Source: Fibrobacter sp. (GTDB taxonomy: Bacteria > Fibrobacterota > Fibrobacteria > Fibrobacterales > Fibrobacteraceae). From it: a stretch of 64,000 nt of DNA. The notes under the pieces are model-generated. The model made no database searches, was not told the origin of the DNA, and saw only the letters and a program-made list of their open reading frames with translations. Where the stretch lies: assembly GCA_017965445.1 (NCBI GenBank), contig JAGCPZ010000027.1:1-64000 (forward strand), written 5' to 3'. A program made the position numbers and the translations under genes. This document shows, piece by piece, positions 44,861-54,200 of this stretch. Position 1 is the stretch's first letter, and every line of letters begins with the position of its first letter.

Positions 44861-46240
44861 ATGATTAACTTGATTCTGTGCGGTGGCAGCGGTACGCGCC
44901 TTTGGCCGATTAGCCGCTCCCTGATGCCGAAACAGTTCGCCCGTCTTTTTGACGGAGCGTCCCTGTTCCAGCGTACCGTAAAGACGAATTCTCGCATTTG
45001 CAGTGCACAGTACATTGTCAGTAATGCAGAACAGTATTTCTTGGCAAAGGATCAACTTGAAGAAGTCGGTGCGGCTCATGCTCGTTTCCTTTTGGAACCG
45101 GTGGGCCGCAATACGGCTCCGGCAATCGCTCTTGCGTGCCTCGGTCTCAACCCGGATGATGTTGTTCTTGTTTCGCCTTCCGACCATGTGATTCGCAAAG
45201 CGGACGCCTACGAAGAATGCTTGCGTAAGGCCGAAGAATTTGCAGCAAAAGGATTCTTGGTCACGTTCGGTATTACTCCGACGGGCCCGGAAACGGGTTA
45301 CGGCTACATCGAAGCGAACGGCGATGATGTCAAGCGCTTTGTCGAAAAACCGGATTTGGAAACTGCAAAGAAGTATGTCGCTTCTGGAAGGTTCTTCTGG
45401 AACAGCGGAATATTCTGCTTCAAGGCTTCGACGTTCCTTGATGAACTAGCGAAGTTTTCTCCGGACATTCTGTCTGCGGCGAAGGTTGCGTTTGCGAATG
45501 CCAAGAAAGAAAATAAGGGTGCTCTTGTCCGTGTCGATCATGACGACATGATGAACATTCCTTCGAACTCGATTGACTATGCTGTGATGGAAAAGTCTTC
45601 CAAGGTGAAGGTTGTTCCGAGTGATATCGGCTGGTCCGATCTTGGCGCGTTCGACTCTCTCTATGGCGAATACGACCACGACGAAAATGGCAATAACATA
45701 AACGCAAAGCACTTGGCTGTTGGTTCTAAGAACTCTCTTGTTCTCGGTTGCCAGCGTCAGATTTGTACAATCGACCTCGACAACATGCTGATAGTCGATA
45801 CGCCGGATGCTCTCTTGGTCGCTCCGCTTGCGAGTAGCCAGAAGGTGAAGAAGGTTGTTGACGAGCTCAAGGCTCGTGGTTCCGATTTGCCAACGGTTCC
45901 ACAGACGGTCAATCGTCCGTGGGGTACATACTCCGTGCTCGAATCGTCGGACCGTTACAAGATGAAGCGCATCGTCGTGCGTCCGGGCGAACGCCTTTCG
46001 TTGCAGAAGCATTTGCACCGTTCGGAACACTGGGTGGTCGTGAGCGGCACCGCTACGGTGACTGTTGGCGACAAGGTGTTCTACGTGCGTCCGAACGAAT
46101 CAACGTACATTCCTTCGGGAACGGTTCACCGTTTGCAGAACGAAGGCAAACTCCCGCTCGTGATAGTTGAAGTCCAGGTCGGCGAATACACCGGCGAAGA
46201 CGACATCATCCGCATGCAGGACGACTACAAGAGATCGTAA
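44861..46240 (+). CDS. manC: Mannose-1-phosphate guanylyltransferase / mannose-6-phosphate isomerase
   Basis: 459 residues, the bifunctional ManC/AlgA class. Nucleotidyltransferase domain 1-350 with GGSGTRLWPISR, FVEKPD and NSGIFCF. Cupin isomerase domain 360-459 with RPWGTYSVLE, RIVVRPGERLSLQKHLHRSEHW (in family block) and VEVQVGEYTGEDDIIR. Supplies GDP-mannose for polysaccharide synthesis. Nineteen bp after the wza-like gene. Terminated by a strong hairpin about 105 bp downstream. Confidence 0.94.
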   Translation: MINLILCGGSGTRLWPISRSLMPKQFARLFDGASLFQRTVKTNSRICSAQYIVSNAEQYFLAKDQLEEVGAAHARFLLEPVGRNTAPAIALACLGLNPDDVVLVSPSDHVIRKADAYEECLRKAEEFAAKGFLVTFGITPTGPETGYGYIEANGDDVKRFVEKPDLETAKKYVASGRFFWNSGIFCFKASTFLDELAKFSPDILSAAKVAFANAKKENKGALVRVDHDDMMNIPSNSIDYAVMEKSSKVKVVPSDIGWSDLGAFDSLYGEYDHDENGNNINAKHLAVGSKNSLVLGCQRQICTIDLDNMLIVDTPDALLVAPLASSQKVKKVVDELKARGSDLPTVPQTVNRPWGTYSVLESSDRYKMKRIVVRPGERLSLQKHLHRSEHWVVVSGTATVTVGDKVFYVRPNESTYIPSGTVHRLQNEGKLPLVIVEVQVGEYTGEDDIIRMQDDYKRS

Positions 46241-46344
46241 TAAGTGGTTGGTAAACAGTGGCTAGTGGTTAGGATTTTTGCTTAACTCTAGCTGTGTCAT
46301 CCTGAGCGGAGTGCGAAGTACGAAGTCGAAGGATCTAAAAAATG

Positions 46345-46371
46345 GCGGGCCTCGTGGCCCGCTATTTTTTT
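46345..46371 (+). terminator. Terminator of the manC operon
   Basis: GCGGGCC, TCGT, GGCCCGC, a perfect 7-bp stem, followed by TA and seven T. It is the end of the polysaccharide locus on this side. Confidence 0.85.
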
Positions 46372-46376
46372 GCATT

Positions 46377-46440
46377 GTCATCCCGGCCCCGTTCCAGGAT
46401 TGTCTTTTGCGTTGTCATCCCGGCCCCCGTGCCGGGATCG
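46377..46440. repeat. Two copies of a 'GTCATCCCGGCCCC' intergenic repeat
   Basis: GTCATCCCGGCCCC appears at about 46377-46390 and again at 46414-46427. The second forms a hairpin ATCCCGGC/GCCGGGAT. Just upstream (46290-46336) lies a third repeat type, TCATCCTGAGCGGAG with GAAGGATC. No gene in 46241-46498. Confidence 0.55.
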
Positions 46441-46447
46441 GTTATAA

Positions 46448-46477
46448 AAAAAGCGAACCTCAACGGTCCGCTTTTTA
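46448..46477 (-). terminator. Terminator of pheS
   Basis: On the minus strand, AAAAAGCGGACCGTTGAGG then TTCGCTTTTTTT: an imperfect stem AGCGGACC/GGTTCGCT with a T-run, about 20 bp after the pheS stop. Confidence 0.65.
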
Positions 46478-46498
46478 ATCTTACGTCTTTCGTCTAAC

Positions 46499-47521
46499 CT
46501 AGAACTGGCTCAAGAATCTCTGGTCGTTGGCCGTCAAAAGTCCGATTTCCGGAATTTCGTGACGGAGCATGGCGATACGGTCGAGACCGAAGCCGAATGC
46601 AAAACCAGTGAACTTTTCGGAATCAATGCCGCAGTTCTTGAACACGTTCGGATCCACAGAGCCGCAGCCGCCGATTTCCATCCAGCCGGTGCCCTTGCAA
46701 CGGCGGCAGCCCTTGCCACCGCAGAACACGCAGCTCACGTCCATTTCTGCAGACGGTTCCGTGAACGGGAAGAAGCTCGGACGGAAGCGCGTCTTGACGC
46801 CTGCGCCAAAGAGCTTGTTCATGAACACCTGGAGCACGCCCTTGAGGTCGGCGAAGCTAATGTTTTCGTCAACGACAAGACCTTCGCACTGCTGGAACAT
46901 TGGGGCGTGGGTGGCATCGTTATCGACGCGGAACACGTGGCCCGGAGCAATCATGCGGAATGGCGGCTTGTGCGTTTCCATGTAGTGAATCTGTGTGCCC
47001 GAAGTATGCGTGCGGAGCATGACCTTGTTATCGACGTAGAACGTGTCTTGCATGTCGCGGCTCGGATGGTCGGGCGGAGTGTTGAGCGCTTCGAAGTTGT
47101 ACCAATCCGTTTCGATGTCGCGACCGAAATCTACATCAAAACCCATCTGCGCAAAGAAGTCGATGATTTCTTCGCGGACGTCGTACAGCGGATGTGTGGA
47201 GCCTGCTGCAATACCTGCGCCCGGAAGCGTGATATCGACTGCGCCGCTAGCGAGCTTCTTTTGGAGAGCGGCTTCGTTCGCGGTTGCGATAGCCTTGTCA
47301 ATCGCTTCGGAAACGGCAACCTTCAGTTCGTTCACGAGCTTACCGTAAGCAGGACGTTCTTCGGCAGAAAGAGAACCCATCTGCTTCATGAGGTCGGTGA
47401 CAGCGCCCTTCTTGCCGAGGTACTTTACGCGAAGATTGTTGACTGCTTCTTGATTGGTAAGGTCGGTTTGTGCAAGTTCTGCATCAAACGCCTGTTTGAC
47501 ATTGTTAATAGATTCACTCAT
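46499..47521 (-). CDS. pheS: Phenylalanyl-tRNA synthetase alpha subunit
   Basis: Charges tRNA-Phe with the beta subunit. 340 residues from ATG 47521; the frame is open to 47560, but MSESINNVKQAFD is the usual start. Coiled-coil N-terminus (1-90), then the class II catalytic core: HPLYDVREEIIDFF, HTSGTQIHYM (motif 2 region), FRPSFFPFTEPSAEMDV and FGFGLDRIAML (motif 3). A CVFCGGKGCRRCKGTGW insert carries four cysteines, as in many PheS proteins. pheT is not adjacent. Confidence 0.95.
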   Translation of the reverse strand: MSESINNVKQAFDAELAQTDLTNQEAVNNLRVKYLGKKGAVTDLMKQMGSLSAEERPAYGKLVNELKVAVSEAIDKAIATANEAALQKKLASGAVDITLPGAGIAAGSTHPLYDVREEIIDFFAQMGFDVDFGRDIETDWYNFEALNTPPDHPSRDMQDTFYVDNKVMLRTHTSGTQIHYMETHKPPFRMIAPGHVFRVDNDATHAPMFQQCEGLVVDENISFADLKGVLQVFMNKLFGAGVKTRFRPSFFPFTEPSAEMDVSCVFCGGKGCRRCKGTGWMEIGGCGSVDPNVFKNCGIDSEKFTGFAFGFGLDRIAMLRHEIPEIGLLTANDQRFLSQF

Positions 47522-47623
47522 AGTACGGCGAAATTTAGAAAAAACGCAGACTCTTTGCACGAGTTTTGCCTAAAAAATGGCTAAAAGGTCAAGAATTGGC
47601 TTTGCTTTTCTGCGCCAACCCGC

Positions 47624-47650
47624 TTGCAAACCCGTAAATAAAGGTATATT
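47624..47650 (+). promoter_or_regulatory. Candidate promoter of the FISUMP gene
   Basis: TTGCAA (47624-47629) and TATATT (47645-47650) with a short 15-bp spacer. The -10 sequence is the same as in several other promoters here. Confidence 0.4.
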
Positions 47651-47704
47651 CAGAAAGTAAATGTTATAAGGGCTTTTTTAGAACCAAGGAGAAAATAAAA
47701 ACAA

Positions 47705-49657
47705 ATGTTTTTGGAAAAAATATTTGCAGCATTAACATTATTTGCAGTTGCAAACGCAATGGCTGCAGACCAACAATTTACGCCGCAATATGTCGATTTA
47801 GGACTGCCTTCGGGCACGCTATGGGCGACCTCGAATGTTGGCGCAGACAAACCCGAAGGACTTGGCGACTATTTCGCCTGGGGCGAGACCAACCCCAAAA
47901 CCGTCTATGAATGGTCGTCGTACGCATACATGAACGATGCTAAAATGGATGGCAGAGATGGCGCGAAAAAAGGCCCCGACTGGTTCAATGTCAACAAATA
48001 CACTTTTGACGACCAACTGAAGGGCGCTATATGGTATTCGGGAGTAACATTCGTCGGCGACAACAAGAAAAATCTCGAAGCTATTGACGATGTAGCTGCT
48101 GCCAACTGGGGCGGGGACTGGGCTATGCCTACTGCCGATGATTGGAACGAGCTGATAAGCAACAGCTACATTGCACATACCGACAATTACAGTGGCAAAA
48201 GTGGCTGGATTGTGTATAAGGCTAAAGCCGAAGCCGACAAAGGAAAAACCGATGGCACTCCATCGGCCTCTTATTCTACCGCCGACACGCATATTTTCCT
48301 TCCTGCCGCCGGCTACAGGAACGCCTCAGCCAGTATTCAAAACGCGTCGGAATGCAGTTACTGGTCGTCATCGTTATCGGAATACAACACACAGAATGCA
48401 CAATCTTTTGAAATTGACAGTAGAAAAGGTGCTCGTGTAGAAATAACCTCTAGCCGTGATTATGGAAAGACTGTTCGTCCGGTTTGCCCGCGTTCGGGCA
48501 ATACCAATGGTAACGACGCCGTTGATTTGGGTTTGCCAAGCGGCAAAATGTGGGCAACGAGCAATGTTGGTGCAAAAGCGCCGCAGGCCGCGGGTGACTA
48601 TTACATGTGGGGTATGACCACCAAATCAAAGACATATGCTTTTACCGCATACAAGCATATGCTACCGGGCTGGGAAAAAATTTTGAAAAAAGAAAATGTA
48701 AACAAATTCAAAAATTACATATTCATAAATAAATATCAGATTCCCGACGAAAACAACAGCGGAGGGTCGTGGTTCAAATGGAACGGCAACTCGTGGCAGT
48801 TCCTTGGCGATGGCAAGAAAACGCTTGATGCGGCCGACGATGCCGCCGCAGCCAACTGGGGCGGTAAATGGCGTATGCCCACACAAAAAGATTGGGAGGA
48901 ACTGAATAAAAACTGCTACGGCGTATGGACCGAAAATTATAACGGTACAGGCGTGAACGGCTGGGTGTTTTACAAAGCAAAAACAAAAGCCAACAAAAAC
49001 AAGCGTGCATATAAAGGCCAAACGCCATTGGCGTCATATTCTCTGTCCGACACGCATATTTTCCTGCCCGCTTCAGGCAAATGGCAGGACAATATCAGCG
49101 ATAGGGGCAAGAAATGTTACTATTGGTTATCGAATCTTGGCCGCACAGAGTCGCGCGGAGCAAATGGTATCAGTATCGGTCCCAAATCGTCTGATTTTGC
49201 AGGAGAGGGAGGCGGCTCACGCTTTATGGGATACACGGTTCGCCCGGTACTCGACAAGAGCAACGCCAACACGCCCATTCCGCAAGTAAAAGCACCAAAA
49301 TATTACAAGATAACCATAGTTCAACCTGAAAATGGTACGATAGAATCGAAAAACGAGAATCTGGACCTTTCGAAACCAGTTAAAGAGGGTACAAAGTTGA
49401 CGTTCTGGGCTCGTCCCGCCGCTGGATATTTGAAATACTCCGAAACTTGGAAAGGCACCCCCTGTGATGAAAATGGAACATTCATAGTTACAGGCGACGC
49501 CACAGTGACTTGTAAGTTCAAACCGAAAAATGCACCAGCTCAGACTGTGACAACCACCACAACAACGGCTGAAACAGAAAAAGCCACTGCAAGCGAAAAA
49601 ACGGAAACCACGAAAAAGAAGAAAAACGGCTTTTTCAGGTCGCTTCTCGGGAAATAG
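47705..49657 (+). CDS. Secreted protein with two FISUMP (TIGR02145) domains and a C-terminal beta-repeat
   Basis: 650 residues. Signal peptide 1-20 (ANAMAA). Two homologous domains, about 25-265 and 275-525, each opening YVDLGLPSGTLWATSNVG or VDLGLPSGKMWATSNVG and containing AANWGG-x-W-x-MPT and TVRPV at the end. This is the F. succinogenes major paralogous domain, also common in Bacteroidales. Then a module (about 540-600) like InlB-type B repeats (ITIVQPENGTIE, YLKYSETWKGTPC). The Thr-rich, Lys-rich tail ends FFRSLLGK. Binding or adhesion is a guess; no catalytic motif seen. Wording such as YFAWGETNP is very Bacteroidales-like, so transfer is possible. AAGGAG 13 bp upstream. Confidence 0.85.
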   Translation: MFLEKIFAALTLFAVANAMAADQQFTPQYVDLGLPSGTLWATSNVGADKPEGLGDYFAWGETNPKTVYEWSSYAYMNDAKMDGRDGAKKGPDWFNVNKYTFDDQLKGAIWYSGVTFVGDNKKNLEAIDDVAAANWGGDWAMPTADDWNELISNSYIAHTDNYSGKSGWIVYKAKAEADKGKTDGTPSASYSTADTHIFLPAAGYRNASASIQNASECSYWSSSLSEYNTQNAQSFEIDSRKGARVEITSSRDYGKTVRPVCPRSGNTNGNDAVDLGLPSGKMWATSNVGAKAPQAAGDYYMWGMTTKSKTYAFTAYKHMLPGWEKILKKENVNKFKNYIFINKYQIPDENNSGGSWFKWNGNSWQFLGDGKKTLDAADDAAAANWGGKWRMPTQKDWEELNKNCYGVWTENYNGTGVNGWVFYKAKTKANKNKRAYKGQTPLASYSLSDTHIFLPASGKWQDNISDRGKKCYYWLSNLGRTESRGANGISIGPKSSDFAGEGGGSRFMGYTVRPVLDKSNANTPIPQVKAPKYYKITIVQPENGTIESKNENLDLSKPVKEGTKLTFWARPAAGYLKYSETWKGTPCDENGTFIVTGDATVTCKFKPKNAPAQTVTTTTTTAETEKATASEKTETTKKKKNGFFRSLLGK

Positions 49658-49663
49658 AGTAGG

Positions 49664-49688
49664 AAAAGCCTCAAAAGGGCTTTTTTTT
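49664..49688 (+). terminator. Terminator of the FISUMP gene
   Basis: AAAAGCC, TCAAAA, GGGCTTTTTTTT: short stem with eight T, seven bp after the stop. Confidence 0.75.
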
Positions 49689-49792
49689 GCGTTTTTCGGG
49701 TGATACCTAGCACGCTGAAAAAATTTTTTTTCATTTTACATTCAAAAAACTTATTTTTAATAGTAAAAACGATGTGGTGTAGAGGAAATGAA

Positions 49793-51241
49793 ATGATTTG
49801 TTGGGGCTCAAGAAAAAAAGCAGGTTTCACCCTCATGGAGCTTATGGTCTATATAGCTCTACTTGGGGGTATTGTCCTCATTGCAGGTCAGGCTTTCAGC
49901 GATAGCACAAGAATGCGAGTCCGTACGCAGAACATGTTGCAGGCTTCCGAAGTTGCGGAGAGTGTCGCCAATCTAATCAAGGCCGATGTTGCGCAGACTG
50001 GTGCAAAAAGTTCGATGGAAGATGAGGTGTCTGGTCTAGGAGCCCAATACGGAAACAAATTCAGCGGCATCGACATGGATATGTATATGGATCCGAGCAA
50101 CGGGGATTCATCTTCTTTTACGGTAATCAACAGGAACGGTTTCGACAGTCTCACCATTCGTCGTTTACGTTTCGATGATTGCGGCTTTTTCTTGGCCAAA
50201 GAACAAATTGCCTGGTATGTTCGAAATGGAACGTTACGGCGTAAATGCAAATTTTTACCTAATGTAATAGTGCATATTCCTGAAGGTGGCGGAGACCCCG
50301 TTGTTGAAAACGTTACTTTACCCGTTCATGGAGCTCAATGCAAATCGACAATTCCCGCAGATGACCCGTGCAACGACTCCACAGAAGTAGAAATTGCAGA
50401 AGGCGTGAGTACATTTACGGTTATACCGGGAAAACCCGGTGTCGTGGGAGATGATATCCAGCTTTTCCCGGCAGCAGGTGTAACGGAGTTTAGGCTTGTT
50501 GGTCGAAATGACGGGGATCGCGAACTGCCCGTTATTTATAACGAATTCAGCGAGGTCCACAAGGGCGGAAACAAGCAGACCGTGGGCAATTTCTACCAGA
50601 ATTATGACCATGTTACTGAAACGGTGAAATCAGAAGCAGAACGGAAGTTCAATGAAGTTATCGCCATCCGCAATGAAACGACGACAGAAACTTCTTGGGA
50701 AGCATTATGCAGCAGAGAAGGCAACCACTTCACGTTCGAGCCAGGCGAACTCTACGAAATTTCGTTCGAAGTATCTTCCCCGGATGTAAATACGGATAAA
50801 AGCAAATTGTTCATACCTGGTCAAGACCATATGTCTGTTGGCTTTAGAGACAGAGAAACAGGCGACTTGCCCAAAGTAAACGATGTCGTGCAGGTGAACG
50901 ACTTTACGTTCTTCCCGCCGATGGGTTTACAAGGAGAAGGGAGCGGACCGGGCCGTTCCATGCGATTCTCTGTAGCAAAAAAAGTTGAAAACGCGTGCCT
51001 TTCATTTACCTTTGCCTGTTATTCTCCACTCGTTTCTCAGGGAAAGATTTCTATTACAAACTTAAGACTTACCAAGATTCCTAGTGCAAACTACAATTTT
51101 GAAGCTTACGATTTTGAATCAAACAAGCACGACAAGCAAAACGTGAAGGCGTTTCTGTTAAAACTGGACATTAAACGCAATGGCGAATCAGGACATGTTG
51201 AAGTGGTTATTCCGGCGCCGAGCAACGGTCCCCACGATTAG
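49793..51241 (+). CDS. PilW-like minor pilin / type IV pilus assembly protein
   Basis: 482 residues. Class III (prepilin) signal KKAGFTLMELMVYIALLGGIVLIAGQAF: cleavage after Gly11, mature protein starts with Phe, Glu at position 5 (Glu16). The rest has no catalytic motif. The region of about 105-240 shows NGFDSLTIRRLRFDDCGFFL and CKFLPNVIVHIP, and the C-terminal 180 residues form a probable carbohydrate-binding-like beta-sandwich (FTFEPGELYEISFEVSS; RFSVAKKVENACLSFTF). This is much larger than usual PilW (about 300). ATG 49793 chosen for AGAGGA six bp upstream. Ten bp before the giant PilX-like gene, clearly the same operon. Confidence 0.82.
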   Translation: MICWGSRKKAGFTLMELMVYIALLGGIVLIAGQAFSDSTRMRVRTQNMLQASEVAESVANLIKADVAQTGAKSSMEDEVSGLGAQYGNKFSGIDMDMYMDPSNGDSSSFTVINRNGFDSLTIRRLRFDDCGFFLAKEQIAWYVRNGTLRRKCKFLPNVIVHIPEGGGDPVVENVTLPVHGAQCKSTIPADDPCNDSTEVEIAEGVSTFTVIPGKPGVVGDDIQLFPAAGVTEFRLVGRNDGDRELPVIYNEFSEVHKGGNKQTVGNFYQNYDHVTETVKSEAERKFNEVIAIRNETTTETSWEALCSREGNHFTFEPGELYEISFEVSSPDVNTDKSKLFIPGQDHMSVGFRDRETGDLPKVNDVVQVNDFTFFPPMGLQGEGSGPGRSMRFSVAKKVENACLSFTFACYSPLVSQGKISITNLRLTKIPSANYNFEAYDFESNKHDKQNVKAFLLKLDIKRNGESGHVEVVIPAPSNGPHD

Positions 51242-51251
51242 GAGGAATTTT

Positions 51252-54200
51252 ATGCATTTAAACTGCAAAAATCTTTCGTCTTTCGTCTGTAGCAAGCCAC
51301 GTAGTGGTCTTGCGTCCTCTCATCTAAAAACCGGTGTGTCACTTGTCACCGTGCTGCTGTTTATGCTCGTCGCGACAATTGCCGCGACCGCTACGTACAA
51401 GTTGCTCTCAAGCGGAGGCCTTTCTAGCGCAAGCAGAATGAAACAACAAGAGGCCCGCCAGAGCGCCCTTGCCGGTATTGAAAACACCCGTATGTGGATG
51501 ACGTTCCACGCCAATGATGTCGGTGCGCTGGTGAAGGCGTTCATCGAAGGCGGCAACAAGCCCATCAACCTCGATGCCAGAGTACGTCGCTGGCAACGCG
51601 CCAAGCAGGATTACCACGTATGGCTTACGGGCGTGAACACCGAAAGAAGTACGTATAAATTGAAAATTCTGTCATCTGGCGTATCACAGGTTCTTGGAAA
51701 TACAAATAATGGGGACGTTACCGTCGCCACTTGGAACGAAAGCGCCATTTTCAACGTAGATGGCTTGTACCAAGTGAAACTCTTTCATGAAGAAAAAGTC
51801 GAAGAAGTTGTCGCGTCCATCCCGTTCAAGTACAATTATTTTGGCGGTTCCACGCAATCTCAAGGACATATAAAGGCTTATTCCCTTTTGATTAATGGTG
51901 ATTTGTTCGGTTCCAACCCTCCATATACAGAAGAAAACCTCATTGTTACAGGAGACGTTTATATAACAGGTAACTCTGTCGGTGCTGGAGGTACCGCTTG
52001 TATTGGAGGCAATATCAGTGCAGATAACGGTGTGTTCGGTAATGACTTCTATGTTGCTGGAAATGCGACAAAAGGATTTACTTTCCCGGCCGCATCTGAA
52101 GCGGCAGGTCTCAGCAGAGCGTACCTTACGGGTAATGTATATATCGAAGGTAATCTTGCCCCACCCGATCCCGGAGACCAGAAATTTCAAAAGAATCTAA
52201 CTCTGAATGGTATATGGACAACAAATCTTGGCGCTCACGAATCCCAAGTGGCCGGAAACCTTTGCCTTGGTCAAAATGCTCAAGTTGTTATAGACAAGAA
52301 AAACGCTGTCCGTAAATTTAAGGTCGGTGGAAATATCTGGGCTGAATCAACCTACCCTGTATGGATACAAAACGGCGAAAAGAACGACGCCAATTACGAC
52401 CACATCATCCTTGGGGATAAAACTGATTCTAGAATTTACATCAAAAGTGCCCATTCAACAGCTGATTATGTGACTCTCGTGAACAACAGGACTTTTGTCG
52501 AATCTAAAGACTATTACAGAGGGACCGCCAGCAATGCGGGTATGGGCGCACAAGCTAGATGGGATGACAAAACGACCAAAGTTTATAAAGATCTCCCTGC
52601 TCACTTGAGGAATAAAACAGACGCCTACTATCTTTACTATTATGACGGGCCGGGGCAGGATGTCGATTTCATCGTGTCCCGTGCGGCTGGCGGCTGGGGT
52701 TTCGGCTCGACGTATTATGCGAGCTATTATGTTGAAAATCAGCCGTTTTATACGACCGGTGGTGGTGGGTATGGTTTTGGTTATCAAGCCGCAGGCAACC
52801 ATCTTCTGAATTACAATGGAAAACCAACAGGTTCACCGTATTGTAAGGCTTCTCCCGATAAATGGCGCCCTGAATGCGATGTCACCCCGTGGTTCCAATC
52901 CAAAGGTACCGTAACAAGAAACTTCCCGGCCGAAAGGAATTTTGAATGTGCCGAATCCGTCAAGGCTCATTGCGATTTGGTTTGGAGAAAAACACCGGGT
53001 GAAGGGTGCCCCCATGCAGGTCAATCTACAGTGAATAGTCAAGGACTTCGCAGGGGAAACGCCGATTACAAGGTAGATGACATTCTCGTCACCGCCTATG
53101 ATAAATTCGAAAAATATGCAAACAGAGGTTGTCGCGATGTTACCCAATGGGGCAGTACCATGCCCGATAGGTTGAACAGATGCTATCGAGATAACACAAG
53201 CAACCCGCAGCGCGCAAAGGACAGCCTCTATAACGGTTATCAAGTTGTGAAAGTTCGCAAAAATTGGAAGGCCGATCCGAATACTCCTTTGAAAGGTAAA
53301 TTCATCATCATCGTAACTGAGCCCATGGGACAGCAGAGCCTGCCGCCGACCACATCGGATTCTTACGTATTTCTCTATTTGAAGGAGGGTACAGGGCATG
53401 GGGGTGGAAACGCCTATACGCTCCAGCCGGCAGTCAATAACGCTACGTATAATTACTTTATTTACACCCCTAAAGATATTGATGGGATAATGTTCAACGA
53501 CGCAGTCTTTAGCGGTTCCATTTATGCCGAAGCGGCGACTTGCGCGAAAGTTGGCGATATCAAGACCCGCCAAATGGATTTCAACGAAGCCTTGATGACC
53601 GACTTGACGGCAAATGGTGTTGTTTGCCCTGCTTCTGTAGGGAAAGCCTCTTGCGGAGGCGCCGTTGCAAGTTCAAGCTCTACAGCAGGTTCTTCATCGT
53701 CAGGGGTTCCCGGTTCTGGTTCTAGTACAACGAATTCTGAATATGATTCCTTCTATATTTCGATGGCGCCGCAGTTGGGCGTGAGATTGGAATCCCAAGG
53801 CAAAAGTAAAGAGCCCCTTCCTGAAGCAGGCGGGAGCAACGTAACAGAACTCAACCCATCATTCATTGTGCTTCCGCGTATCATTTATCTGTCCAGTGAC
53901 CCCTTTGGTAGTTTGACGGATTACTACAACGTTCAGCCACTCAACGGCTCCACCTTGAAAAAATCGGAGGTGAACGTAACCTGTACAGGACCGGGGTCAG
54001 CAACCCTGCCCACATCGGGAAAACTCTATACACCGCCGACTAAACTCGCCAAGGGACACTATACCTGTACCGCCTCGGCTACAGGCTATTCTAGCGTTCC
54101 CTTCTGGGTCAATGTCGGCGACAGCACTCGTGCCATAAAAATGATATCTTTCACGCTAGAATCTCAAGAAATGGGCGCCAGCGAACAGAAAGACGTGTTA

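Noticed and set aside
24429-46240. JUMPStart/ops-type sequence at the polysaccharide locus
   Set aside because: Looked for the GGCGGTAG-type element upstream of rfbA and within spacers; none seen.
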